From Hygrocybe punicea (lineage: Eukaryota > Basidiomycota > Agaricomycetes > Agaricales > Hygrophoraceae): DNA of 64,000 nucleotides. The stretch is taken from positions 4,216,001 to 4,280,000 of the forward strand of contig OY744467.1 of the NCBI GenBank assembly GCA_963556145.1. The letters run 5' to 3'. The notes beneath the pieces are model-generated. The model had not been told where the DNA came from and made no database searches. It worked only from the letters and a program-made list of their open reading frames with translations. Positions 21,095-33,195 of the stretch are shown piece by piece (position 1 is the first letter of the stretch; every line of letters starts with the position of its first letter). The position numbers and the translations under genes were made by a program.

Positions 21095-23984
21095 ATTTTC
21101 ACATCGCCCTCCACATTCCAACCACATTTCACCCGGATCATCGATTCCTCCATCGTAACTGCTTCACCTACCTCTTTTCCTCATACTTCGCAACTCATTC
21201 ATGCGAAGATCACATACGGCACTTTCTCTACCGACGCTTTCGGATGTGGTGCTGAACACTGTATCACGCGATAACTAACACTACGTAGTTGACCCTTTCA
21301 AGGTCAATGTCTGATTGCTCAAGGACATTCCTCTTGTGCATGAACAAAGCAATGTCGAAAAAGGATTAAGGTTTCATGATCTAACGACTCGAGTACCGAG
21401 TGAAGTACACAACTTTGGAAGATATAATGAGCTGAGGCGTGGGCGTAAGATGACTGAGAAGGCAAAGTGTACAGGGAAAAGAAGGAAAAACATACAAACT
21501 GCGGCAACCAGATATCCGTGCCTTCTTCGTCTTGGAATATAAAGCTCTTCGGCAACTGTTCCGATCGGTGGTTGCTAAATTGAAAAAAAACCTCATTTAT
21601 ATCCAGTTTCGTTATATATAAAATTGGGCGTAAGGTTATCCGACCTTCGCAACGTTTGGGGGTTCAGATGGTATGAGGTAACAATGTGTGAGATAAATGT
21701 GCAGGAGCGTCAGTCGATGAACAATTCACTTCGAGCCCTGAGCTCAAGTCAATTGGCCGTAGATTTTCCCCTTCTGTTCATTGAATGGGCCGACGTGGAG
21801 ACGAATAATACGACTTCTCTTGGCAGAGACAAACGTCACCGAGAAGCAAAGGGTGCAACATATGCGACCGGCAGCCCGAGATCTCGACCACGCTTCGGCC
21901 CAGGATATATTTAGGTGTATGCGGCTGTAGAGAAGGAGTTATGAGATCCTGACCCAGCATTAGAACGTGAACTAGAGGAATATTAATGATATGACAGAGC
22001 CAAATTAAAAGGACAGACGCATTCTGTCCGATCAGACCGTGATCAGCTTTGACGAGTCAGAGATTTAAAGGCGGAGCATTTGTAACTCCTGCGCTGAGCG
22101 CTGAGCGCTGAGGAGCGGCTGAGGAGCGGCTGGTAGAAATTGGTATTGATACGGGGCTATACGGATGATTTAATGGATAACGGCCCCACGCTGCAGCCGC
22201 ACGATTGGCAAACAAACAACCGACTTCAAGACCCTATGACAGCGAGAAACGGCGGCGAGCTCGAAGGTGGCCAGGGCCATTTGTAAGCTCGGTCTCCAAC
22301 CGGTGTTTCAATTCACTTCTCTTGAACCAACCTCATCTCCTAAAGTTCTGCTCACCATGGGGCTCCCCCTGGTCGATTCTGCTGCAAACGAGAGCAAACT
22401 TAATGTCATCATGCTGGTTCTAAGATATCATCGACATGATTATTCGTTTTATTGATTTCTGACGAGCATCTTATCTACGGACCACTTGCGGTCAAGTGCT
22501 CGGTGCCTATCCACGGAACTTGCGACATTGAACATAAGTGCCAGCAGAAATCTTATCGGTGTTGAGGTGGCTCGGCTCGGACTTGGCGCCCTCTGATTCC
22601 GCGGTCCCAAGTAACTTCCTCTCGATGCTAGGTTCGACCACGGGGTAGACTTTTTACTTCTGGGAGAAAGGTCGCGATCGCGTAGAACAACCTCGGCCCG
22701 ACAAAATCAGTTGCACCCAGACGTCCAGTAGGTGAATTTCTGAAATCCCAGTGGCACGAATGAGCGCTGACTCGTCAGTGCATCAGCTTTGACCAGGGAT
22801 CTGGATTCCCTGACCGTGACAGGCATTGGAATCCGGCCTGCTGGTCGTCATTCCCACTTGTGTCCAGTGCAGTTGTGTCTCTGCACGTGAATATGCATAA
22901 GTTAATCATCATTATGCCCTGCATTATCCTTTGATACCGGAATGGCCTCGAATTTCCGCATTACGAGGACATTATTTTCTATTCCGCTAATCCAATTCAG
23001 AAATTCTAGCTATCTGGCGATTTCATCCGGAAATTTCACACGGCGCAAAGAATCCCCGAAATTCAGAGTAACGCTGAAGAATACAGCGATTCGCTCTTGT
23101 ATGTCCCTGGTCCAGACAGCTCGACTCCATATCATTGTTGCCCGTTTACGTAGTATGAACTCCAGGGGCGAATGCCCTTTCAAATAATTGTGCCTCGGGG
23201 CCTGTGCTCAGCTTTGGTTCTCTGTTGCTATGTATTATTCCCTGGATGACAATAAATTAGAGAATTCGAGATCCTGTAACTCGGAAAAGTGAAGTGGGTG
23301 TTCTAGAGCATGGCTTCAGACAAACCATGTGTGATGGTACACATCAATCAGATAATTTTGTTTCTGTGGTCGAACATGACCGGAGCCAACGATGCAAAGA
23401 AATTGACAATAAACTCGGAGTCCGACCCGCGGCGGTGGAGATAGAGATGTTATCCCGACATGACCCTGCAAGCACTTCGAAGTTCGCACTAGTAGCAAGG
23501 GTCGACCAGACGGCGATTTGGCAAAACCATAATATACATTCAAGTTGAGTGGATGGCCTCAAGCCTCAAGGACACCACCAGTGGGGCACGGGCGGTGCAA
23601 TTTGACAATTGATCGGAACAAGAGAAGGGGTCCGAAGCAATCATGCAGTTCATCATGCATCATCGTTGGTCTTCCAACCGTGATAGGAAATTGATCCTCG
23701 CCCGCTGTGTCGCCATATCCACTTTACTTCAAGTTGCCAGTGACCACATTTGTCACGATTTGTGTATTTCTATTTATGTCTGAAAGGAGATGACCACGCG
23801 GGGAAAAGAAAAAAAAAACTCAACAAAAAGGACTAAATCAAGGTGCACTTTTGGCTCTCATGGAACTCCTAGGAAATTGTAGTTGGTTACACCAACCGAC
23901 GACCCTTAGATCTGATTTTCGGTGATCCACGCCGATTTGCGAACCACATCAGTGGTTTGAATGTTACTTCCCCCTTCGTTCTCG
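21095..23984. other. 2.9-kb intergenic stretch, no gene recognised
   Basis: Short direct repeats gctgagcgctgag and gaggagcggct cluster at about 22090-22130. Several 60-95-codon frames exist on both strands but none shows domain character. The 3' part should contain the promoter of the zinc-cluster gene at 24052. Confidence 0.45.
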
Positions 23985-23992
23985 TATAAATA
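23985..23992 (+). promoter_or_regulatory. TATA box of the small zinc-cluster gene
   Basis: TATAAATA lies 60 bp upstream of the proposed ATG at 24052. This spacing would put the transcription start about 30 bp upstream of the start codon. It argues against the alternative ATG at 23961, which lies upstream of the box. Confidence 0.5.
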
Positions 23993-24051
23993 CCATCCGA
24001 TCAACAAAGGTTCGTAATTCAATCCATCCTCCCGATTACACCGCCAACAGA

Positions 24052-25191
24052 ATGTCTTAGTTCGTTGTGTTCCGAGCATGCACTTACCGAATTTGCTGAC
24101 AGTTTCGTCTATTTCAGCACGGCAACCACGGGCAACCACTACATTCCAACCACTTATTATTCTACACCGCATCTCTCGCCTCACGATCATGTTCACCCCA
24201 TACCACCTGCTCCACGCCAGGAGCTCACCCAACGAAAGCGTCCTAAATACACTCGCAGTAAGACTGGCTGCTTGACATGTCGAGTGAAAAAAATCAAGGT
24301 AATATCATCATCCAATGGCTCCACGATGACGCTTATCTTGGCTTCTCAGTGCGATGAGACGAAACCAAACTGCCTGCGTTGTACACATGGCCAAAGAGAC
24401 GTACGCTTAATTTTTTTTTACCCGCTGAATCCATCAAATTTGTGGTGTTGACTTTTTTTCTTCCCTCAAAAGTGCACTTGGCCAGACGGTTTGCCAACAC
24501 GGAAAAAGTCCACAACGAGGAAAGAATCCACTGAGAGGCCTGGTACGGCTGGGTCATCTGTTTCAGAAGGCTCGACCCCTCCAACTCGAGATCCCACGCC
24601 GCCAACACGGGTCGCCGTTGACTTGGGTTTACCACCCCTTGTATCCCGTCGCCAAAAGTGAATTTTATGACCACTTACCACTTTTGCAAAGCTTGACTTA
24701 CGTACAGTGACCCATATTTGCAACTGAACCATGGAATCTCTCCAGATTCTCAATCAGGACATCGTCAACTGTGAGGCTCCCTATTAAATGTCTTTATTTT
24801 ATTGTCTACTGACTGGGTAGAAACAGCGACCGTGGGACTACCCACGGATACCCTTCGATGCACCACCCAACTTCAAATCACAATATGATGTCCATGATAC
24901 CCGACATCCCTTCATACCCCACTCATCACCGTTATAACCAAGGTTACGTCAGTGGTCGTTCTGGGTCTGGTCATGATCATCTTCATTCCAGCGGCATGCG
25001 AACTATGAGCCATCATCAGTCCGTCAGCCAGTGGGCGCCGTCCATGATGGACCCCATGGAACCATATGTGAGAGATAATTTAGCAATCACAGTTGCCATT
25101 ATTCACTCACATTAACTCACTGCAGTTCCATAATGTGTCAGAGAGGAGTTTGATTGGACATTCTTCGCATGATCAGCACGCTAGATATTAA
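24052..25191 (+). CDS. Small Zn2Cys6 transcription factor, about 266 aa
   Basis: A nuclear DNA-binding regulator. The zinc cluster is assembled across two introns: GCLTCRVKKIKC, then DETKPNCLRCTHGQRDCTW, giving C-x2-C-x6-C-x6-C-x2-C-x6-C with the usual basic residues. Inferred exons are 24052-24059, 24118-24298, 24350-24400, 24473-24657, 24708-24770, 24821-25067 and 25126-25191. Their sum is 801 nt, exactly divisible by three, ending in TAA. The first coding exon is only 8 nt (MS plus two bases of the next codon); the first intron has a gttcgt donor and a good branch-like ctgac. Downstream are an S/T/P-rich region (STPPTRDPTPPT) and an H/S/M-rich C-terminus. There is no fungal_trans domain, unlike most zinc-cluster activators. 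Target genes are unknown. Confidence 0.85.
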
Positions 25192-28100
25192 TAAGAATGT
25201 TTCCCCCTGCTATCGCCCGTCTTAAAGACACCCACTCGCACAACGATCTCTGGGCAAGCTGTTTCGGCATATCTTTCACCGACATTTTTTCGCTAGTCTT
25301 TTGAGGCAGCACCGTGCTTCTCGCAATGCTGGGAAAGTTGCAAGCAAAAGGGACTAACTATCGCTTTGCTTCAGATGCATGACGGGACTTTGAGCAATTT
25401 TCTCTATCCCACAGTGATTTGTTTCCTCCTGATATCCGGCGCTGTCATGAGCAACGTAAAGCTACGTTTGGTTGCTTGAGTTTTGTAAAGAAAGTTGAAA
25501 CGTTTCTTCTATGACATTCAACTCCCAAAGTTCAAACACGTCACCGGCAATCGACTGCGATAGCCCATATACGTCGATTCACTTCGAGAGCTGCTGGTAA
25601 TACGGGGCTTTGGAAAATCTTCACCGTGGTAATTACAGAACGAGCAATCATTGCGATTTGCATCGCGAAATGTGGTATACTAGTAGTACCTGAAATCCTG
25701 TCATGGTTCTCTTTGCCCATATCCGGACAAAAACAAAGGAATGCTAGGTTTGGTCAGACATCTCCATGGACGTATTCCATCTTGCCAGCACAGAACTGGT
25801 ACCTACAGATACCGGAGATAAGTGCATATTTGATGTCACGCCTCAGGCCTCAGGTCTGGCAAAAGTTGACTTCATGAACTCTTCCAGCCTCCCCTCCTTG
25901 TACCAACAACTTGAAAGCCGTAAACGATCGGTTGATTGTATTGCTGAAGAATGTTCTGAATGGCACAGTCGAGGTTGCTGTGGTACGTCCGGTTTTACGT
26001 ACTGATATTCTTCTGGGTCCCAATACACTGCCTATCAGCCTCATGTGCCCTGAATCCTTTGGAACACCTTCTGGAAATATTCTGTCCAGGTGTGGAACTG
26101 GGGTCTGTTGTTCAAAAGCAACCTGATGGCGGCATGGCCAATTGTAATCCATACGCATCAAACCGTCCCTCTCTGATGATGAGTACGGGCGGTCTCTTCT
26201 CAAGACCCTTCCTTTTCTCACTGTCAAGGTTTTTGATAGATAAAAGAACTTTTTCGTAACAAAGGCTGGCAGTGGATGTTGCCTCAGTGAACCCTCAATA
26301 TCATATATCGTGTAATCGCCGTCTGAACTAAACCCACCTCATAATTATTCGGGACCGCTGTCTTTTCGACTACGCTATCTCTGGACTTTGTGCTGATTTA
26401 GAATATCAGACGAGTAGGGTCCAGTTCTGCACGCTATCTCTATAAACGTATACCAAACATGAAATAATGATCGGAATCGCGATCCCGGGCCCATAGCTTG
26501 AAAGCTCTGTCGTGTCGCAAAGGAAAGAACTAAACGGTGACAATTATCGCAAAATTTCTAGTTGGCATGGCGTGACAAGTGGGATTTAATTATGGCGATG
26601 CGTATCCGCATCGTAGCAGGGGTAAAAACGCGCCAAATGCCCTACGGAGGACGTATCAGGAAAAATGACCACTGTATGACTTCGTTCATACCATTTGGCG
26701 CAAATCCTATGCGTTGCTTGTCCACTGTATCAGTGCTTGAACAGGCTGCCTCCAATAATGTCGGCGCCATCGAATGCATTGTTGAAAGATCGTTCGCCAA
26801 GGGCCCAACGTTCAATTCATTGCTCCGAATAGTCAGATTGAAAAGGGGCAACCATGAGTGCAACGTAAAGGTAATAGATATGACGGCGGGTAAGCAGACT
26901 TTTGCTGCAGGCTATGCCGTATGTCCAAGGCTCGTTCTTGTTCGCGTTGATGTCGCTCGAGATGAAAGCATAGATAGCCTAGTTCTAAGATGGTACGAGC
27001 CGTAGTTGCCTCAGTAGTTGTCGTGGAGAACAGGATATTGCTTGTCCCACTAACGAAGATAATGCTACGGGCAGGTCGTCTTTCCGTTGACATAGATCTT
27101 GGGCGAAGTCAAAAAGCGGCACCGATGCGTATGTTAGGCTGCTTGTTCGTCCACCGCATAAGTGAAGCGCGTTCATTGCAGAAAGGCGGCAAGGGAACTA
27201 AAATTGGCAGTGTCGATGCCCCCCTATCGTCATTTCCGCTTGGCCAACCGCCTTGAGCGTCAAGTATAAACAGAACAGAGTTGAGTGAAATAAACATTGT
27301 ATTGACAAAGAACTTCATCACTTACCAGGTCAACTGTGGCTCATTAAATTAGTGAAGAAACCCTGAGTTCGAGCTCCCATTCCAGTATTCCGGAGGAGGG
27401 ATCAATATTGAACCTGGGTGTTTGGTCGGCCATTATCTGTGGCGACCAGATCTCTAACGCTGATCGCGTCAATTGCGCTACGTAGGGTGAACGCATAGTT
27501 GTCTCCGATTACTGGATCTACCCCTACACCCGTCGAGAAGGTGAGAGAGGTGTGGTGCATCCATCGACAAAAGTCGAGCTCATTTGACCTGGAGCAACAG
27601 GGTGACTGTCGGTATGTCGGTAGGTCGGTCCTGGCAAACTGTAGTGTGGAATTACCAGTATCGAAAACAACCTGAGGATGAGATTACTGGGCGTCTAATG
27701 GGGTAAATAGCGGGGAATACCATTAGGTTCTGAGGAGTGGACTTGGGGTCAGGACATTCGGTTAGCTCCATCGCGGTAATTGAAAGGTTCCACTGACCGG
27801 AAATGTTACCGAACCGTCTGACATTAGGAACCTCCCAAAACGGCTTCAGCAGGGGCCTTATCTCTCCATTCCCAGAAAAAAATCAGCTAGATGGTGGCGG
27901 GTTTATGTGCTCGGCGTTTCAGAGATGCTCCAGACCAGGCATTACGAGAAGTCAACAAGATCTTGTGGGGGCCCGGGGGCTGGCAATTGTTTCTTAAACA
28001 GATGAGATGGGCAGAGTGCAAGCCTGAGATAGACAAGGAAGCCACCTGAGTGGTGAAAACCAGCGGGTTGGATTTTTTCTTTGTGGCCTTCCGAAGCAGC

Positions 28101-28705
28101 AGTGGTTTAACGTTTAAACTTTGGGCTGTCACAAGTCCTAGTCCACTGGCACGAGCAACGATACCACACTGGCTGGCAAGTAAGGATATATGACGGATGA
28201 TCCTGGAAAAAAAAAAACATGTGGTCAGTAGTCATAGTTGCATAAGCATGCGTTAACGTTTGATGAAAGGAGCGGGACAATGTGTACACCGTTGACGTTA
28301 TTAGAGTAAATAAAATGTTTTTGACCCGACGGCGACGAGGAATTTCTATTCTTGGCCAATGTACGAGGTCTTCGCACTTTACGAAACATTTCTCGATTTG
28401 GTCCAAGGGGTAAATTTCATAATAACCGTTGGTGTGCGTTATGCTTTGAAGGTTGAAGGTTGAAGATTGAAGATTGAAGCTTGGAGGCTTTATTATAATT
28501 AATATAAGTTTCGAAGAGCGACTCATCGCATTACTTGGGATTCTGAACGGATGGAGTTGAACGTTGTCAAAACGCATCATGATCATGTGTTGTGGAGTGA
28601 TTTCAGATTTGTGGAATTTGCAGTACTTACTGCGGGCACGAGATCCCACCACTGTACACCATCCACCTTCAACGATTCTAATAGTTGTCAAGGACCCCAA
28701 TATTA
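25192..28705. other. 3.5-kb stretch with no recognised protein gene
   Basis: The longest frames (about 26562-27005 + and 25850-26227 -) show no domain and no codon pattern that persuades me. A tRNA-like remnant lies near 27405-27486. Five tandem 7-mers of the form (g/a)ttgaag occur at about 28445-28482. Spliced genes made of short exons may have been missed here. Confidence 0.4.
27405..27486 (-). ncRNA. tRNA-like remnant, possibly the head of a SINE
   Basis: Read on the minus strand from about 27486, the sequence runs tagcgcaattgacgcg, close to the tRNA D-arm/A-box, then agatctgg-tcgcca-cagata, which can form an anticodon-like stem-loop. It continues to caggttcaatattg, close to the B-box ggttcRANYCC. 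The D loop is too long, and no closing acceptor stem is evident. A second B-box-like word gagctcgaactcaggg lies about 40 bp further on (near 27375-27360). This pattern fits a decayed tRNA gene or a tRNA-derived retroposon. Confidence 0.4.
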
Positions 28706-29486
28706 ATGGGTGAGCAAACGTAAACAAGTTCATTATCTACCGCCAACTAGAATCGAATCCATCATGATCAGCTTCAGCAGAAGAAGTAGAACTCAGCGCT
28801 CCCCACCATCCGCACCGTCTCGCCATCGATGCCTTCAATACGGTCGAACACCAGATCAAGCACGCTATCCTCAAGTCTCGCGAAGATTGGGATAAGGTTA
28901 GACCGCTGCCAATCCCTGCGCATATACGTAAAAATCGCAAAACAAAACAAAAAACAGCATGAACCTCGCATGTGGCAACGCGCTGCAAATTTGACGAACC
29001 ATCAATTGGTCAACTTCACGATCGAGAGGGACCTCGTTGAGATTCGCACTGGCTCTACGTGTGAGATTTTCAACTCAATCAAATACAACAGTAATAACCG
29101 TCGACCTCGATGCCGAATGTATTTTTGCAGCATACGGGACTATCATCTTCGGGAAGATCAAGATACATGACTTCAAGGACGAGGAGGGAGAGGGATTCAT
29201 TCACGTCAGGTTAATTAGAGCTCTTCCCTTGTTCTATGCAAACACCATTCTCACGCCAGTACGAGTCCAGAATCCATGATCCCCCGAACAAGGTCCGTTT
29301 CTGGTTCGCCAGCGAGCAATGAATCGCCTTCAGACTGACCGATCCCTTTTTTCTCCGTAGGGCACCGAAGAAGTCAAATTCCACTCCATCTTCACCGACG
29401 AAGGGAACAAGACCCCCGAAGGCCACCCTACCACCTGGCGCGCTATCCAGACACGGGAGACGCCTCTGGAGTTCTTTAACGAGTAA
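28706..29486 (+). CDS. Conserved-looking hypothetical protein, about 150 aa, six exons
   Basis: I do not recognise the family. A consistent model joins ATG-G (28706-28709), an intron 28710-28777 (gtgagc...cttcag), AEEVELSAPHHPHRLAIDAF to SREDWDK, an intron near 28896-28957, EPRMWQRAANLTNHQLVNF, and an intron ending ttttgcag near 29130. It then continues SYGTIIFGKIKIHDFKDE, GEGFIH, a short exon ending HDPPNK, and finally GTEEVKFHSIFTDEG to the terminal LEFFNE and TAA at 29484-29486. The donor used after GEGFIH is the least certain. Coding sequence in the first exon is only 4 nt. The product looks like a small soluble beta-rich protein with no signal peptide or membrane segment. Function is unknown. 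Confidence 0.6.
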
Positions 29487-29956
29487 AGCTTGAAAACAGG
29501 CAGCTGAACTTGAATGTATTATACTTGTGCCGTGATTGAAAGGAACCATTCCTCGTGTCGATAACCTGGGTTGTAATTGAGGAAATACCCCCATCTAGCA
29601 TCTTACAGAACGCAATGCGCGGAAAAGTTTCTATGGAGGTATATAGCACGGGCGCTCGCTAGGATTACAAATACACAGAAAAGCTTATGCGGTAATCCAA
29701 CATATGCAGATACATGTCCTCGTGAAACGCAACGTAACGCAGCGCAGGGCAGGACAGGAACAGAGACAGAGACAGAGACAGGATGAGATAAAAAGAGAGG
29801 AAAGAAAAAATAAATCATGACACAATAGCGCAATGCGAAACACAAGGGGAGCATGTTCGGGTGCATAATGAAATGAGACCTGAGGTTCCGTACACGATTG
29901 ACAAGGAAACGATGACGAGGAACCGGATACAGACCCGAGTTCCAGGGCGCGAATTG

Positions 29957-31880
29957 CTAGTATGTATACATGTGGGCGGCGGGACCGGTCGCATACGGCT
30001 GGACATGGTGTGAAACACAGAATTTCTCAGACCCAAGGAGCATCGCGGGGTTGGTGGGGGCGTAAGGCGTTCCATAGGGGTACGCGGCAACCCTCTCCTC
30101 GATAGGTGGTGACACCTTGAAGTTCTCGTTTGCGAGAACGAAGCAGCCATTTGCGCCCAACGTACCGGTAGGCTCATCGATGAAGCTCGCCATGTGAATC
30201 GTGCGATCACCACCTGAAGATTCGGTCGACGAAGGAGAAAAAGTCAGTGTTGGTGTCGCCACATTGTTTGGACTTGAGCAGAATTGTTCCGCATTCACCG
30301 GAGTATATATCGGGGGGCCGGTCATCATTGTCGTACGCATCGGTGTCGTGGTCGTCATCGTGTCATATCCCGTTGACGGTGCTTCGAGGGGAGGTTCTCT
30401 TGGTTTCAGGGATTGAGAGTATTGCATCGTCATAGACGATGGTATCTGTTCCGCTAATCCGCTAGCCGGAAGCGTCGCACGACGTGCGAGGCCTCTCACG
30501 CTGAGCGTGGTTGAAGACAGAAGGTCAATGATATGCGGTTCCGTCTGTAGTCTCTTCGTCAATTTGGAAACCGCCATCAGATCGCTGTCACTGTGACATC
30601 TGACGACAGTCCGTACGACGACGTTCGGTGCTGATGTGGAGGCCGCTGGCGATGGTAGTGGTGTTTTTCCAACCCAAAGCCGCCACTCGAGAGCATCGCC
30701 CAGGGCCCGCTCACATCGTCCGATTTCACGGGGAGGAAGACCGGACAGTTTCGCCCACGCTCGATTTGAATAGCACTTGTCCTGCGTGAATTTTGACGCG
30801 AGGATGAGAGAAGCTAAGAAGGCCCTGCGAGGGCACAAAAGAGGCGAGGGTAATGGAGGGAGTGGCGGTAGTGGTGGACTAGGCACTTTAGGTCGCCTTG
30901 ACGAGTCTTGCGAGGTCGGGTGAGTTTGTAGATTCGACGACGAGCGCGAATCATCCTTTTCTGCCACATACGGTTCGTCATGGGGGTGTGAGCTGCCGAC
31001 AGAGTCAAGAACCATGCTGAAATTTATGTCAACCTCGACCTGAGCGATACGATCAGCCAACTGAACCTCTCCCTTGATACCGTCGCCTATCTGCTCGCGT
31101 CGGACCAAATCGGGGACCTTGGAACGGATAGCTTCCAGATAACATAAAGCTGTCTGTAGGACGCTTCCGGATGTGCGTGAGCGCCGGAGCACCTCGTGCA
31201 CAAAGCCCTTGATGGGGACCAGATTACTGCGAGATTGGGCGCTTGACGCACTTTGGTCGCTGTTTGGTCGACTAGATAGGGATGTGGCGGGCGAGGCGAG
31301 AGACGGAGGCGAGACAGGAGAGCGCTGTGTCAGTGGAGAGATTGGGGATGGGAGTTGAGTATTTCGTGGATGACGTAAACCGTTTTGGCTGATCATGGGC
31401 GATATTGAATCGCCGGCCAAGGCGACGGTTTCCGAAGCCTGGGATGACAGTAAGAAGACGTTTGGGATATCTTGGGCAGGCCATATTTCGCATAGCGATT
31501 TTACTGCTTGATCTGCAACATTGCGATTCAAATTAGCAAAGTGCGTTGGGGCGGATATTTCGGGGATTGCGGAAATTGGACAAGAAAAGAAAAGAAAACT
31601 CACCGACCAATCCGAGGACATATTTATTCTTTTGAGAGTCGCGGAGTTGACTACATTTGGGTGTGGAAGAAAGAAGAACTTGCTTTGGGGGATCGATTTC
31701 GCATAGAGATGTGGTAGAGAGGGGTGAAGAGGAGGCAGAAGATGCTGGGGTATTCAAGTAAGACACGGGAGGCGAGCGAGAGGGGAGAGATGCAGGCAGA
31801 GCACTATAGGGTTGCCAGCGGACCCTGGTGCGAGTGGCGGGGGGAGCCCTATGGGCGAGAGAGTGGGAGAATGCGTGCAT
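29957..31880 (-). CDS. PHO85-type (PCL) cyclin
   Basis: A regulatory subunit for a Pho85-like cyclin-dependent kinase. Two exons are inferred: 31880-31604, an intron with gtgag...ttgcag, and 31514-29957. The cyclin fold starts at the junction with NKYVLGLVDQAVKSLCEIWP and continues with LVPIKGFVHEVLRRSRTS and VLQTALCYLEAIRSKVP. After a long S/P-rich insertion come FLASLILASKFTQDKCYSNR and WAKLSGLPPREIGRCERALG, closing with LEWRLWVGK. That last block is the hallmark of fungal PCL cyclins (NRAW.KL.GL...EI...E). The C-terminal third is disordered and P/T/S-rich, as in Pcl5-like proteins that are turned over rapidly. The substrate process (phosphate, amino-acid control or morphogenesis) cannot be assigned. 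Confidence 0.88.
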
Positions 31881-33195
31881 GTACCAGAAGAGAGTGAATT
31901 GAGCTGGGGAAAGTGAGCAGAGACGGTTGAGAGGAGAGTTATTAACGAGGCGATTGTATCAGTTTCAAACGATCATGGACACAGTGAAAATAAAGAGATT
32001 TTGAGGTTTGAGGAGGGGTGAACCAGAGAGCAGGGATTCAGAAGAGAGGGAGTTTTGCTGGGCGGTGCGGGATATGCATAAAAGGATCATTGTGAGTTGT
32101 GGAGTCAGCGGAAGTCCAGGTCGGATGACTTGGACGATCCGGTTTATAAAGTCTTTACTTGAAAAAGACTTTGTGGGCCCAAGACAGCGAGTGGGTGTTG
32201 GTTTGTTGCAGAATCAGAAAGCTGAGGGGTTTTGGGTACAAGCCAAGGTGAGAATTGACGGGTTGAACTGGGGGCGGTGGCAAGTCAACGGCCGGTTTTG
32301 CTATAGGGAGTGTGGCGAACGGTAAAACAAAGACAAACACCGAGTCAGAGGACCTGCCATCAACACACACATCCCACTGTCACAGCCGTCTATCCCAGGG
32401 TGGCCCTTTGACTCACCGTTGGTCCCGCTCATCGCATCGGGTTTCGGCCGATGATTCAGAGCAACTCAGCGGGTGTACTCGGTGCTCAATGCTGTGTGTT
32501 GGGTGAGCTCTGTCCGTTTTCGCCTGTCAGGTACAGTCCGGCCAATAGTGTCCTTATCAGCGCGACATGTGATCGAGGGCGGAGACTGTGTATGCTCACC
32601 GTGCGCTTCAGCAAGCGTGGTCGCCCTTTTTGGCCGACGTAATATTTGTCACCACTAACAGGACGTCAATACAACAGCGTCAAGACAATGTCGCACCGGT
32701 GACAATAGCCTTACTCAATATTCCAGTCATTTTTTTAATTGTCAGATGGACCGAAGAATGTAAGTACGATTCGAGCCATTGTTGACATGTTTACATTTGT
32801 TCCGACATGGCAACATCGGGTTGGCTCTTGCGCAGCGGCTCCGGTGTCGGATCATAGCCTTCTCCGGATCCAATCGATTCGGGATCGCTGTTCTCCCACA
32901 GAGACCGGCAATTGGAATCACCATATTATTTGTGCTGAGTGCTGACATGTCTGTCCTACCTTGCCGACCATCAAGCATCATTATTACTAGTTGTTGTCCT
33001 CGTTTCTATCGTGTAAAAACAAAAGTCATTGTGCGATAGCTAAAGACTTGAAAGAGCTAAAGAGAATTCGAACTTTTCCAAGTTTTCCACTTGATTACCG
33101 AATCAGTCATGTGACCTGAGATTTTGCCCGCTTGGCTCTTACAACATACCTACCTAGTCAACATACCTACCTAGTCATTCATTATCTTTATACCC
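31881..33195. other. 1.3-kb divergent intergenic region
   Basis: This separates the minus-strand cyclin from the plus-strand secreted protein and should carry both promoters. A 17-bp direct duplication (caacatacctacctagt, 33142-33158 and 33159-33175) lies 20 bp before the latter's ATG. No gene was recognised. Confidence 0.5.

Noticed and set aside
23961..24010. Alternative start of the zinc-cluster gene at ATG 23961
   Set aside because: It lies upstream of a good TATA box (23985) and needs a 100-nt intron; the 24052 start gives an 801-nt coding sequence in perfect phase.
26562..27005. 147-codon + frame in the 25.2-28.7 kb gap as a gene
   Set aside because: No recognised motif, unnatural residue mix, overlapping frames of similar length on the other strand.
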